This document shows, one piece after another, positions 1-8,796 of a DNA stretch of 56,231 nucleotides (the first letter of the stretch is position 1; the number at the start of each line of letters is the position of its first letter). A program made the position numbers and the translations under genes. This stretch comes from an uncultured SAR116 cluster alpha proteobacterium (GTDB lineage: Bacteria; Pseudomonadota; Alphaproteobacteria; Puniceispirillales; Puniceispirillaceae), in the NCBI GenBank assembly GCA_902632595.1, contig CACPDC010000012.1, positions 1 to 56,231 of the forward strand, written 5' to 3'. The notes below the pieces were generated by a model. It saw only the letters and a program-made list of their open reading frames with translations, was not told the origin of the DNA and did no database searches.

Positions 1-414
1 TTTTTTTACGTCGTCGAGAGAGAGGGAAAAATTCAATATTTTTGATACTCCAAGTGCATCAAGATTTATGTCTACCACCGACCGATTAGAGTTTGAGACA
101 GCTGCTTGAATAACTCCCAGAATGTGTAGTTCATTTATAACTTCTAAGGCATATGGAGTTATAGTTAAAGTTGAACTATTGGCAAAATAAAAACTATTGA
201 TTTGGTTAGCCCACTCATCAAATTTAAGGCTAGTAGGGAAGCGTTTCCTTAGTTCCTTCCAAACACCATAAAGATTCACACCAATGAAATATTCATCTGG
301 TAGGTCAGAAATATCAATATTGTATTTTTTACAAACCAACATGAGCGACTTTAAATGAAGAGGCTCGCTATCAACCAGTGTTCCATCTATATCCCAGGCT
401 ACTGCCTTTATCAT
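1..414 (-). CDS. HAD-superfamily phosphatase, N-terminal part (cut by window edge)
   Basis: The reverse strand reads from an ATG at 414 to the window start without a stop, giving about 138 residues. The N-terminus carries the HAD motif I nucleophile block DIDGTLVDS (residues 8-16), and a motif II serine appears in AAVSNSNR near residue 113. A helical cap lies between them, as in the beta-phosphoglucomutase/phosphoglycolate phosphatase subfamily. It starts 3 nt after the stop of the FGGY kinase, so it is the last visible gene of the deoR-btpA-kinase operon. By inference it dephosphorylates a sugar or polyol phosphate. The C-terminal catalytic motifs are outside the window, so the substrate cannot be judged. 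Confidence 0.85.
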   Translation of the reverse strand, partial: MIKAVAWDIDGTLVDSEPLHLKSLMLVCKKYNIDISDLPDEYFIGVNLYGVWKELRKRFPTSLKFDEWANQINSFYFANSSTLTITPYALEVINELHILGVIQAAVSNSNRSVVDINLDALGVSKILNFSLSLDDVKK

Positions 415-417
415 AAT

Positions 418-1911
418 TTATACTTCAACTAAAGCTTGATATGTTTGACGGAAAACGCGGTACCCTTCGTTATAAAGTTCAGCATTTTGGATATTTGGTT
501 CAATACGGTTACCATAAGAAACAAAAGCTGTTACGCCAACCCAGTCATCACTCATTTTTGACCCAATAACTGCCATCCAAGCTGCCCCAAGGCAAGAACC
601 AGGGTGTCCTTTTAACAATTGAATAGGTTGTTGCAATATATCAGCACAAATTTGCATCCAAAGATGTGAATTGGAACCACCATCTGAGGCCAGAAAACGT
701 GTGGTTAGATGGCCCATTTCATTAAAAACTTCTATGTGGTGGCGGAATGCATATCCAAAACCTTCAAGCAGTGCGCGCCACATATGACGTAGGTCATGGT
801 TTAAACTGATACCACGAATAATACCGCGGGCATATGGGTCATGTATTGGTGTTTTTTCACCTAGGAAATAGGGGATAATCTGAACACCCTCCGCCCCGGG
901 TTGTGTTTCGGCAGCAATTTTATCTAGATATTGATGTAGCGTAAGCCCACATGATTGCGCATTCGCTCTCTCACCCTTGGCCAACTTATCAGCAAACCAG
1001 TTAAGAGCAGACCCACCAGATGCCATGCAACCATTTGGCATATAGAGACCGGGTATTAAATGAAGGTCAAGAAACATACGTGGGTCAGGTTGTAGTTTTT
1101 CGGTAGCAATCATAATATCAGTCGCTCCACCAAACTTGAGCAAAACGTCACCTGGTTGGTTCACCCCAGCAACATAAGCTGATGCTATATGGTCAGCTGC
1201 GCCACCAACTACCAATGTACTTTTCGCAAGTCCAGTAGCCTTTGCTGCGTCTTCATTTATTTTCCCGAGAATAGAATGTGAAGCTATTTTCCGTGGTATA
1301 GCAGAACGTGGGATGTGTCCAATTGAAATCAAGTCATCGGAAATCAAACCAGTGGAAGTGTCAACAAATCCAGCTTCAAGTGCCCAGTTTTGTTCAACTG
1401 CCTTTTCACCAGTAAGTTTCCAGTTAATGAAATCATAAGAACCAAAAACAGTATTTATTTGCTGGAATATTTCCGGTTCGTGTTTTTCTATCCAACGCAA
1501 TTTTGCAGCAACTAATTGTTGATTTATACCATTTCCTGTTTTTTTTATAAATTCGTTTTCTTCAAATTCTGACTTTAATTCCAGTACCTGTTCACCACAA
1601 CGACCGTCACTTTGCTGAATAGAGGGTCGGAGGACTTTACCTAATGAGTCAAGCAACACTACTGCTGGCAACATCCCTGTTACGCCGATAGCATGGACTT
1701 TAATTGGATCAACTTTAGCTTTTGATATTAGTTCTTGGATGATTTCAACAACATTTTTCCACCATTCATCTGGATTTTCCTCCGCCCATCCTGGAAATGG
1801 AGAGTCCAGTTTTACAGGTCGCGTGGCTTGAGCTAAAATTTTGTCAGGTAGACTGAGTAGAATGCCTATTGTAGATGTGGTTCCAATATCGAGTCCAATT
1901 ATATAATTCAT
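418..1911 (-). CDS. FGGY-family carbohydrate kinase (xylulokinase-like)
   Basis: A 497-residue protein, the usual length for FGGY kinases, which phosphorylate sugars or polyols with ATP in the cytoplasm. The N-terminal phosphate-binding motif is LDIGTT (residues 7-12). The segment VVGGAADHIASA around residues 234-245 holds the expected catalytic base, Asp240. The C-terminal ATPase half contains SDGGSNSHLW and a GSCLGAAW motif. Overall it resembles xylulokinase more than glycerol kinase, but the sugar cannot be read from sequence. Its start overlaps the btpA-like gene by 4 nt (ATGA type), indicating translational coupling in an operon controlled by the DeoR protein. Confidence 0.88.
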   Translation of the reverse strand: MNYIIGLDIGTTSTIGILLSLPDKILAQATRPVKLDSPFPGWAEENPDEWWKNVVEIIQELISKAKVDPIKVHAIGVTGMLPAVVLLDSLGKVLRPSIQQSDGRCGEQVLELKSEFEENEFIKKTGNGINQQLVAAKLRWIEKHEPEIFQQINTVFGSYDFINWKLTGEKAVEQNWALEAGFVDTSTGLISDDLISIGHIPRSAIPRKIASHSILGKINEDAAKATGLAKSTLVVGGAADHIASAYVAGVNQPGDVLLKFGGATDIMIATEKLQPDPRMFLDLHLIPGLYMPNGCMASGGSALNWFADKLAKGERANAQSCGLTLHQYLDKIAAETQPGAEGVQIIPYFLGEKTPIHDPYARGIIRGISLNHDLRHMWRALLEGFGYAFRHHIEVFNEMGHLTTRFLASDGGSNSHLWMQICADILQQPIQLLKGHPGSCLGAAWMAVIGSKMSDDWVGVTAFVSYGNRIEPNIQNAELYNEGYRVFRQTYQALVEV

Positions 1912-2714
1912 CTTCGCAACCTATTTACCACATCCATAAATCGTTTTACACGTTCACCATCGACTTTGTTCCATGTATTGCCATCAATTTTAAAATGTGT
2001 GCCAATAATGCAACCCGATGCAACCGACATCACGTTAGTTACGTTATCTATATTAACGCCTGTATTTGCAAAAACGGGCACTAAATCTCCAACAGCTTGA
2101 GCAACTTTTTTAAGGTCTGAGCCATCCGCAGGTTGACCTGTTATTGGACCTGATACAAGAATGGCGTCAGCTAGAGACGAAAACACCGCGGACTTTGCCC
2201 TTAATTCAATATTGCGCTGGTCTAATGAATGGGCAAATTCAGCATTTATGTTAAATAACATTTTCATATCTTTTTTGTTTAGACTTGAACGAAGCCGACT
2301 TGCTTCCGCACAGTTTGGAGCCCAAACACCCATATCAGATGCAAATACCCCAGTGAAGATTTCACGAACAAATGATGCCCCTGTCGCAGAACCAATAGCA
2401 ACAGTAGCAGTTGGGTCCCACAAATAGTTTACCCCGAATGGCACTTTTAATATCGGCTTTAGAGTTGATATGATCATTGTCATACCTGCTATGCTTTCGG
2501 GAGTTGCCTTAAGAACATATGGCCGATCATTTTCATTTCCAAACATTATCGAATCAACGCCCCCAGATTGTAGTTTTTCAATATCTCTTGACACATCTTC
2601 AATTAGCTTATCTATTCCGCCGTCAGCGTCAAAAAGCGGCGAGCCTGGCAGAGCACCGATGTGCGCCATAGAGATAACCACCTTTTTTTTCTCCCCAAAG
2701 AAATCAAAAACCAT
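1908..2714 (-). CDS. BtpA/SgcQ-family TIM-barrel protein
   Basis: A 268-residue protein with the opening VVISMAHIGALPGSP and internal NYLWDPTATVAIGSATGASFVRE, both characteristic of the BtpA family (cyanobacterial photosystem I biogenesis protein BtpA and E. coli SgcQ). In non-photosynthetic bacteria these genes sit next to sugar kinases and transporters, and the biochemical role is not established. Placement between a DeoR regulator (11-nt overlap) and an FGGY kinase (4-nt overlap) supports a role in carbohydrate metabolism, perhaps an aldolase-like or isomerase step; that is inference. No membrane segment is apparent. Confidence 0.8.
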   Translation of the reverse strand: MVFDFFGEKKKVVISMAHIGALPGSPLFDADGGIDKLIEDVSRDIEKLQSGGVDSIMFGNENDRPYVLKATPESIAGMTMIISTLKPILKVPFGVNYLWDPTATVAIGSATGASFVREIFTGVFASDMGVWAPNCAEASRLRSSLNKKDMKMLFNINAEFAHSLDQRNIELRAKSAVFSSLADAILVSGPITGQPADGSDLKKVAQAVGDLVPVFANTGVNIDNVTNVMSVASGCIIGTHFKIDGNTWNKVDGERVKRFMDVVNRLRR

Positions 2715-3534
2715 TAGAAATCTCCTTTTTCATTTTAGTTACTACACTCGATGCGATTAATATTTCCACACCAGCCGCTTTCAGTGATTCCTGCAAAGGG
2801 CCAGGTGGTGTTTGCTCTGTTATAAGCAAGTCGATATTGGAAAATTCAGATATTCGAGCAACTGATACTCTGCCAAATTTAGAACTATCCATCAGAACAA
2901 TATTGCGCTTAGATTGCGCGACCATCGCAGATTTTATTTCTGTTTCCTCTATTGAATAATCATAGAAACCGTCTTCCGCTAATCCCGAGACACCAATAAA
3001 AGAGATGTCAAAGTGAAAGCGTCTTAAATCCTCAACTGCTTTTACTCCCACGATGGATGGTTCTGAACCCTGTACTTCTCCCCCAGGCATATAGACTTTA
3101 GCACCTGCTTGTCCAAGATGACGGGCAATCGGAAGTGATGTAGAAAAAACTCTAATTGGCATCCCTTTGATGCGATCCGCCAGTGCAAAAACCGTTGAGC
3201 CAACATCGAGTGCAATTGTTTGATTTGGTTCAATCTGTTGTAATGCCAGAGTGGCAATGGCGAATTTCGCCCTTTGGTTTAAAATGGCTCGTCGGTCAAG
3301 ACTAGGCTCGATGGTATCAAACTTTTTTGCGGAAGGACTACCAGGAAGAATTGCAGCTCCGTGAGTGCGAGCTAGAAGTCCCAGTTCTTCCAAAAATTCA
3401 AAATCTCGGCGAATAGTCATTTCAGACGTGTTACAGAGCTTAGCGATCATAGGAACCGTTACCAGCCCGTCTTGCTCAAGGGAGGTAAGAATCATATCGC
3501 GGCGCTGAGAGGCATGATATTTTCTGGAAGTCAT
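2704..3534 (-). CDS. DeoR-family transcriptional regulator
   Basis: A 276-residue protein with the DeoR layout. An N-terminal winged helix-turn-helix spans about residues 20-62 (LVTVPMIAKLCNTSEMTIRRDFEFLEELG, written here as LVTVPMIAKL and MTIRRDFEFLEELG). The C-terminal sugar-phosphate-sensing domain includes IALDVGSTVFALADRI and the loop GVSGLAEDGFYDY. Such proteins usually repress sugar catabolic operons and are released by a phosphorylated intermediate. It is the first gene of the minus-strand operon and diverges from the SDR/ABC-transporter operon across a 143-nt gap, so it most likely controls both. Confidence 0.9.
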   Translation of the reverse strand: MTSRKYHASQRRDMILTSLEQDGLVTVPMIAKLCNTSEMTIRRDFEFLEELGLLARTHGAAILPGSPSAKKFDTIEPSLDRRAILNQRAKFAIATLALQQIEPNQTIALDVGSTVFALADRIKGMPIRVFSTSLPIARHLGQAGAKVYMPGGEVQGSEPSIVGVKAVEDLRRFHFDISFIGVSGLAEDGFYDYSIEETEIKSAMVAQSKRNIVLMDSSKFGRVSVARISEFSNIDLLITEQTPPGPLQESLKAAGVEILIASSVVTKMKKEISNGF

Positions 3535-3677
3535 AAATTATTCCTTAGTCGCTATTTCAAACAATAAAAATCATAAACAAACAAAATTCTCAACCTTTTT
3601 ATACAAAAGAGCCATTTTTTTGTTGAAAATTGTTATATTATGTGAATTAATTATGAGACTTTGGAGCCTAATAAATA
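3535..3677. promoter_or_regulatory. Divergent promoter/operator region, deoR operon versus SDR-ABC operon
   Basis: This 143-nt AT-rich gap must hold promoters for both operons. Related inverted elements are visible: TTTCAAACAA near 3557 and TTGTTGAAAATTGTT near 3620, the second being roughly the reverse complement of the first. Extra AAACAA repeats lie around 3576-3585. These could be binding sites for the adjacent DeoR protein. The repeats are AT-rich and imperfect, so the assignment is tentative. Confidence 0.35.
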
Positions 3678-4448
3678 ATGGATGTATCACCAAAAACAGT
3701 TCTTGTAACAGGAGGTGCAACAGGTATCGGTCTTGCAAGTGCGCATGCGTTCTCAAAAGCTGGATATAATGTTGTCCTCACAGACTTAGAGCAAAAAGCT
3801 GCCCAATCTGCAGCTGATAGGATAAAGGGCCCGACTTTAGCGACAAAACTCGATGTGTGTGATCAAACTTCTATCAATGTTGCCTTTAAAGAGGTAGAGA
3901 AAGTTTTTGGTAAGGTTGACGTTTTGCACGCAAATGCTGGAGTATCAAGTATGAAACGAGCTTTGGAACTCACTGAAGAGGATTGGGACTTTAACTTCAA
4001 CGTAAATGCCAAGGGTGTTTTTCTTTCCAATCAGGTTGCAATACGTCATTTTCTCAGGCATCAAAATAAGGGAGTGATTGTGAATACTGCGTCTCTAGCA
4101 GCCAAAGTAGGCGCCCCACTTTTGGCGCATTATTCAGCATCAAAATTTGCTGTGTTAGGATGGACACAGTCTCTAGCTCGAGAACATGCTAGGGATGGAA
4201 TACGGGTTAACGCAGTTTGTCCTGGCTTTGTTAAGACAGGAATGCAAGATCGTGAGGTAAAATGGGAGGCTGATTTGCTTGGCTCCACTCCAACTGAGGT
4301 AGTTCAATCTTACATTGATCAAACTCCACTTGGCCGGATCGAAACTGCAGAAGATGTTGCTGATGTTGTCGTTTTTCTTGCCTCCGACAAAGCTCGGTTT
4401 ATGACAGGACAGGGCATCAACGTAACAGGTGGCGTGTATATGGGTTAA
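3678..4448 (+). CDS. Short-chain dehydrogenase/reductase (SDR)
   Basis: A classical 256-residue SDR oxidoreductase. The Rossmann glycine motif TGGATGIG is at residues 11-18, NAGVS near 86-90, the catalytic Ser near 139, and the YSASK catalytic Tyr152/Lys156. An acidic residue in VVLTDLE after beta-2 suggests NAD(H) preference. It is the first gene of the plus-strand operon feeding into the sugar ABC importer 38 nt downstream, so it probably oxidises the imported sugar or polyol, or reduces a ketose. The exact substrate is not deducible. It ends in the usual GQGINVTGG C-terminal segment. Confidence 0.88.
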   Translation: MDVSPKTVLVTGGATGIGLASAHAFSKAGYNVVLTDLEQKAAQSAADRIKGPTLATKLDVCDQTSINVAFKEVEKVFGKVDVLHANAGVSSMKRALELTEEDWDFNFNVNAKGVFLSNQVAIRHFLRHQNKGVIVNTASLAAKVGAPLLAHYSASKFAVLGWTQSLAREHARDGIRVNAVCPGFVKTGMQDREVKWEADLLGSTPTEVVQSYIDQTPLGRIETAEDVADVVVFLASDKARFMTGQGINVTGGVYMG

Positions 4449-4486
4449 CACGTTACTTTTATAAATTTAACTAATGGGAGATGAAT

Positions 4487-5728
4487 ATGAAAAAACTAAA
4501 ATTAAGCACAGCTATGGCTGCACTTACTTGGGCTACAATTAGCACGTCCCAAGTCGCTCAAGCTGGTGAGATTAATATCATTATGGAAGAAGTTCCTGAC
4601 TATGATATTGTTGCAAAGCTAACCGATCAATTTACTGAGCAGAATCCTGGGATCACGGTAAACTTTGACGCTATGCCATTCGATGCAATGCGCGATAAAA
4701 TTCTGACATCATCATTAGCACCTTCAGCAACCTATGATGTTATTATAATCGATAACCCTTGGACTGATGAATTTGCAAGAGCTGGCTTCTTAGAGCCATT
4801 AGACAAGCTTATCTCTGGCCAAGATGGCTATGCATACGATGACTTTGTTCCAGCCCTTGCTGATATAAGCAAGGTTGACGGATCTATTTATGGAGTACCT
4901 TATTATAACTATGCTCTTGGTTTAATCGTTCGTCAGGATATTTTTGACTCGAAAGGTTTAACAATTCCAAAGACAATTAAAGATTATATGAGTGTTGTAA
5001 AATCATTAACGACTAATGATATGTATGGTGCTGCCATGCAACCTCAAAAAGGTTACAAAATTATGGAGGAATGGAAAAACTGGTTATATGCTAACGGTGG
5101 TGAATTGTTTGACGATTCTGGTAATGTGATTATAAATAATCAAGCTGCTGTTGATGCACTAAATCAGTATATAGAGACCCATAGTCAGGCTGCCCCTCCT
5201 AATTCTGCAAACTGGGGTTTTGATGAAGCTTTACGTTCCGTATCCTCAGGGAAAGCTGCTACAATGCTATCCTACAACTGGATGCTTCCAGCTTTGAATG
5301 CAAAAGGTGGAATGTCTGGTGACCTTGCAGGTAATTTTACTCTTCATCCAGTTCCTGGAGGCAAGTCTGTGTTAGGGCTTTGGTCATGGGGTATTACCTC
5401 AAACTCCGACAATAAAGATGATGCCTGGACCTTCATTTCATGGATTTCTAGTCCAGAGGTTGCAAAACAACGAGCTATCATGGGTGGTGCGCCAGTTCGC
5501 AATAGTGTAATGAATAGTCCAGAGGTATGGGAAAAGGGTTATGGTAAAGCCTATTATTCTGCGCTAGCTGACATTCTGGATGGCTCAGCACCTTTGTCAT
5601 CCGGAAACAACGCTGAGGAATTGATTGAAATAGTTGGTACTGAATTAAGTGCTGCTGTTACTGGTCAAAAAAGTGTTAAAGAAGCATTAGATGCGGCAGC
5701 AAATGGTGTGGAAAGAGCAATTAAATAA
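4487..5728 (+). CDS. Sugar ABC transporter, periplasmic substrate-binding protein
   Basis: A family-1 extracellular solute-binding protein (MalE/UgpB-like), about 413 residues. The N-terminus MKKLKLSTAMAALTW...AQAG is a typical Sec signal peptide with cleavage near AQA. The ATG at 4487 is preferred because the GGGAG ribosome-binding site at 4476-4480 gives 6-nt spacing, whereas the in-frame ATG at 4481 abuts it. Mature features include TVNFDAMPFDAMRDKI and DVIIIDNPWTDEFARAGFLEPLD, typical of sugar binders. It is followed by two permeases and an ATPase, completing the importer. The ligand is probably a monosaccharide, polyol or glycerol-phosphate-like compound. Confidence 0.9.
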   Translation: MKKLKLSTAMAALTWATISTSQVAQAGEINIIMEEVPDYDIVAKLTDQFTEQNPGITVNFDAMPFDAMRDKILTSSLAPSATYDVIIIDNPWTDEFARAGFLEPLDKLISGQDGYAYDDFVPALADISKVDGSIYGVPYYNYALGLIVRQDIFDSKGLTIPKTIKDYMSVVKSLTTNDMYGAAMQPQKGYKIMEEWKNWLYANGGELFDDSGNVIINNQAAVDALNQYIETHSQAAPPNSANWGFDEALRSVSSGKAATMLSYNWMLPALNAKGGMSGDLAGNFTLHPVPGGKSVLGLWSWGITSNSDNKDDAWTFISWISSPEVAKQRAIMGGAPVRNSVMNSPEVWEKGYGKAYYSALADILDGSAPLSSGNNAEELIEIVGTELSAAVTGQKSVKEALDAAANGVERAIK

Positions 5729-5737
5729 GGTAAACAG

Positions 5738-5766
5738 AAGGGGTAGCGAATTAAACGCTACCCCTT
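5738..5766 (+). repeat. Perfect hairpin between binding-protein and permease genes
   Basis: AAGGGGTAGCG (5738-5748) and its exact reverse complement (5756-5766) form an 11-bp stem with a 7-nt loop. No T-run follows, so it is not a classic terminator. It sits just after the binding-protein stop and ends 7 nt before the first permease ATG. Hairpins at this place in ABC operons commonly stabilise the upstream message or attenuate read-through, giving more binding protein than permease. That role is inferred from position. Confidence 0.7.
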
Positions 5767-5773
5767 AACAACA

Positions 5774-6640
5774 ATGAATGCAGCTAAAATGCACATCAAA
5801 TATAAACTAATTTTACCGTTGGTTTTTCTTCTATCTGGCATAATGCTGTACCCTTTGATATTTTCTGCATGGTTGTCACTTCAAGACTATCGCCTTACAA
5901 GAATAAATGACGTTCAGTTTGTGGGTTTCGAAAATTTTGGCCTGATTGCAACAGATTCTAGTTTTTTAAATGCAATGGGAAATACCATAATTTTTGTGCT
6001 CAGTGCTGTAACATTTGAGTTAGTTTTAGGACTCTCACTTGCCCTTCTTGTTCAAAAGTTAGTTATTTTTCGGGGAGCTATTCGCTCAATTCTACTTGCC
6101 CCTATGTTTATAACTCCTATCGCAGTAGGTTTAATGTTTCGCTTTTTACTTAACTCAGAAATAGGAATTATTCCGTTTTACCTGTTGAAGTTTGGAGTCT
6201 CGATAGATTGGTTTGGACCGGAATTAGCGTTATTTTCCATAGTTCTAATCGACGTATGGCAGTGGACGCCATTTATGCTTTTAATGTTTCTTGCGGGTTT
6301 GGAGGCTTTACCAAAAACGCCATTTGAAGCTGCTCGTGTTGATGGTGCAGGACCATGGTTAACCTTCATTTCAATTACATTGCCAATGTTACGGCCTGTT
6401 ATAGTTGTCGCAATAATTATAAGAGCACTAGACGCATTTAAAGTTTTTGAATACGTGTTTGCTATTACTCGAGGTGGACCAGGTAATTCTACAGAGACCA
6501 TAATGTATTATATTTATCAAACAGGTTTTCGTTTTTTTCGAATGGGTGAAGCTGCTGCTGCGTCTATTTTGCTGATTATATTTATCTTACTTTTAGTTAT
6601 TTTATTAGTGAACTTATCACGACCAAAGGTGACAAAATGA
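5774..6640 (+). CDS. Sugar ABC transporter permease (MalF/UgpA type)
   Basis: A 288-residue integral membrane protein with about six hydrophobic segments, beginning with LPLVFLLSGIMLYPLIFSAW. The cytoplasmic EAA loop that docks on the ATPase reads EAARVDGAGPWLTFISITLP around residues 186-205, ending in the conserved G-x9-LP pattern. The length and N-terminal topology match the MalF/UgpA half of family-1 sugar importers. The stop overlaps the next permease start by 4 nt, indicating coupled translation. It lies directly after the intercistronic hairpin. Confidence 0.9.
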   Translation: MNAAKMHIKYKLILPLVFLLSGIMLYPLIFSAWLSLQDYRLTRINDVQFVGFENFGLIATDSSFLNAMGNTIIFVLSAVTFELVLGLSLALLVQKLVIFRGAIRSILLAPMFITPIAVGLMFRFLLNSEIGIIPFYLLKFGVSIDWFGPELALFSIVLIDVWQWTPFMLLMFLAGLEALPKTPFEAARVDGAGPWLTFISITLPMLRPVIVVAIIIRALDAFKVFEYVFAITRGGPGNSTETIMYYIYQTGFRFFRMGEAAAASILLIIFILLLVILLVNLSRPKVTK

Positions 6641-7461
6641 TTGTTTCGTTTGAAAATCGATTGCTGCAGTTTATTGGTATAATGGCAATTTTTATGGCAA
6701 TTATAGTGGTTCTGTTTCCTTTTTTTTGGATTTTTTTAGAGTCCGTAAAACCGCCTTCACTAGGTGGGAGACCCGATATTTGGCGTTTTGAACTATCATG
6801 GGAAAATTGGAGTGAGGTATTGCTCAATAGTAGCGTACCGCTCAACATAATGAACTCATTTTTTATAGCCTTTATTACAGTGGTCATCTCACTCATATGC
6901 GGAGCACCAGCAGCTTATGCATTTTCTCGTTTTCGTGGCTTTCAGGGAGCTAGATACTCAATTCTTGCAGCGGAGATGATGCCTCCTGCAATTTTAATTC
7001 TTCCACTTTTTTTAATTCTTTATAAATTAGAGTTGATAGATAGTCGTATCGGGGTAGTAACTGCTCATTTAACTTTTGTAATTCCTGTAATTACGTGGTT
7101 TTTGATAGGATTTTTTGACGAAGTACCAAAAGATTTGGAAGATCAGGCTATGATTGACGGATACACAAGGTTTCAAGCCTTTTATAAGGTAATCTTGCCA
7201 GTGGTAAGACCTGGTCTAGGAGCAGCTGCAGTCTTCGGTTTCGTTCTTTCTTGGAATGATTTGTTTTATTCATTATTACTTACTGGAGCAGGGAGCCGCA
7301 CATTGCCAGTAGCAATTGCTAGTTTTTGGACATTTCGTGGTATTGAACTTGGCAAAATGGCTGTTGCTATTCTTATTGCAGTAATTCCCGTCTTAATTCT
7401 TTCTTATTTTATTCAAAAACATCTTATAAAAGGTATAGGGGGCAGTGGTGTTAAATATTAG
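6637..7461 (+). CDS. Sugar ABC transporter permease (MalG/UgpE type)
   Basis: A 274-residue membrane protein with about six transmembrane segments and the EAA-like loop DQAMIDGYTRFQAFYKVILP. This is the MalG/UgpE counterpart of the preceding permease, with which it overlaps by 4 nt. Together they form the membrane channel of the sugar importer. The C-terminus IQKHLIKGIGGSGVKY, with the positively charged YFxQKxxxxGLxxGAVKG-like tail, is typical of this subfamily. The ATPase gene begins 15 nt downstream. Confidence 0.9.
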   Translation: MIVSFENRLLQFIGIMAIFMAIIVVLFPFFWIFLESVKPPSLGGRPDIWRFELSWENWSEVLLNSSVPLNIMNSFFIAFITVVISLICGAPAAYAFSRFRGFQGARYSILAAEMMPPAILILPLFLILYKLELIDSRIGVVTAHLTFVIPVITWFLIGFFDEVPKDLEDQAMIDGYTRFQAFYKVILPVVRPGLGAAAVFGFVLSWNDLFYSLLLTGAGSRTLPVAIASFWTFRGIELGKMAVAILIAVIPVLILSYFIQKHLIKGIGGSGVKY

Positions 7462-7476
7462 GGAGAATTTTTAGTA

Positions 7477-8538
7477 ATGGGCCAAGTCACTTTCAAAAAT
7501 GTCAGTAAGTCCTTCGGTTCTACAAACATTATTGATGGGATGAACTTAGAGGTACATAATTCTGAATTTCTAGTGTTGCTTGGACCTTCCGGATGCGGTA
7601 AATCCACTACTTTGCGTTTGCTTGCTGGTTTAGAAACAGTCTCGAGTGGAACGATCTCTATTAATGGCCGCGATGTCACTGAGCTTGAACCTCGTGAACG
7701 AGATATAGCTATGGTTTTTCAGAATTATGCGCTTTATCCAACAATGACAGTCGCACAAAATTTAGGCTTTGGACTCAAAGCTAAGCAAATTCCTCCTAAA
7801 TTGATTAAAGAAAAAGTTAATGAAATAGCCTATCTATTGGGACTAACACATCTTTTAAATAGAAAACCTAATGCTCTTTCAGGCGGGCAACAGCAAAGGG
7901 TAGCAATTGGTAGAGCGATAGTTCGAAAACCTAAAGTTTTTCTGTTTGATGAGCCACTGTCTAATCTTGATGCAAACTTACGCTTGGAGATGCGGGCGGA
8001 AATAATGAAACTACATCGGGAAATAGGTGCAACCACCATTTTTGTGACTCATGATCAGGAGGAGGCTATGGCAATGGCCGATAGGATTGTGATTATGGAT
8101 AACGGATCAATTGAACAGATTGGAACCCCAACAGAAATTTATTTTCAGCCGAAGACTTTTATGGTAGCAGGTTTTATTGGTAATCCGAGCATGAATTTTA
8201 TAAAAGGCAAAATTTCTAATAAAATGGAAATTAGCATGCCAATTGGAAGGATTAAAATAAACGCTCTTTTAAATTTGGGTGAGGATATCGAAGTCGGTAT
8301 CCGACCAGAAAAAATCAAACTTGCCGACTCAAAAAGTAAATCAACCGAAATTAAAGTGACTGTTTTAGTAACGTATGTTGAATTGTTAGGGCCTCGTGCA
8401 GTAGTGAAAATGAAGCATGAGAGTGGTCAAGAGCTTACATCTGTAATAGAGCACGATGAAATAGAAAGCTATAAAGTAGGGACTGAAATTAACATATCGT
8501 TAGCCAGTCAGGCTCTACATTTTTTTCCAAAAAATTAA
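7477..8538 (+). CDS. Sugar ABC transporter ATP-binding protein (UgpC/MalK type)
   Basis: A 353-residue ATPase. Walker A GPSGCGKST is at residues 36-44, the ABC signature LSGGQQQR near 134-141, Walker B VFLFDEP near 154-160, and the H-loop TIFVTHDQEEAMA near 190. The C-terminal 110 residues form the MalK-type TOBE/OB regulatory domain (VGIRPEKIKL). It is the last gene of the SDR-SBP-permease-permease-ATPase operon. Length and domain order match MalK/UgpC/MsmK proteins, which energise uptake of sugars or glycerol-3-phosphate. About 160 nt of AT-rich non-coding DNA follows, where I see no clear terminator. Confidence 0.92.
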   Translation: MGQVTFKNVSKSFGSTNIIDGMNLEVHNSEFLVLLGPSGCGKSTTLRLLAGLETVSSGTISINGRDVTELEPRERDIAMVFQNYALYPTMTVAQNLGFGLKAKQIPPKLIKEKVNEIAYLLGLTHLLNRKPNALSGGQQQRVAIGRAIVRKPKVFLFDEPLSNLDANLRLEMRAEIMKLHREIGATTIFVTHDQEEAMAMADRIVIMDNGSIEQIGTPTEIYFQPKTFMVAGFIGNPSMNFIKGKISNKMEISMPIGRIKINALLNLGEDIEVGIRPEKIKLADSKSKSTEIKVTVLVTYVELLGPRAVVKMKHESGQELTSVIEHDEIESYKVGTEINISLASQALHFFPKN

Positions 8539-8699
8539 AATTTGCAGTCTTTTTTTTTAAAAAACTACCTATGAAGTAATTAAAAAGCATTTTTTTAAGT
8601 TTTTAAACTGCATTTAGTTAAATCAATTATAATTTTAGGTATTAAATTATAAAAGATTTTCAATCTATACATGATATACAATTAAAAATATTTTTATTG

Positions 8700-8776
8700 T
8701 GGCGCGCCCGAGAGGATTCGAACCCCTGACCCCTAGATTCGAAGTCTAGTGCTCTATCCAGCTGAGCTACAGGCGC
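8700..8776 (-). tRNA. tRNA-Arg (anticodon TCG)
   Basis: Read on the minus strand, a full cloverleaf of 77 nt including an encoded 3' CCA. The acceptor arms GCGCCTG/CGGGCGC pair with one wobble. The anticodon arm CTAGA-CTTCGAA-TCTAG gives anticodon TCG. The T arm contains GTTCGAAT. The same-strand tRNA-Arg(ACG) at 10906-10982 differs at only six positions. A TCG anticodon for arginine beside an ACG gene is unusual in bacteria, which normally use ACG (inosine) plus CCG for the CGN box. Confidence 0.93.
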
Positions 8777-8796
8777 TTAAAATTAAAAAACGTAAT

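Noticed and set aside
2161-2760. Two open frames on the plus strand opposite the BtpA-like gene
   Set aside because: They are antisense to a well-conserved gene, with no ribosome-binding site or recognisable motifs.
8539-8699. Possible terminator or small RNA after the sugar ABC operon
   Set aside because: The region is T- and A-rich, with only a weak, long-loop repeat (TTTGCAGT with ACTGCATT); no stable hairpin followed by a T-run.
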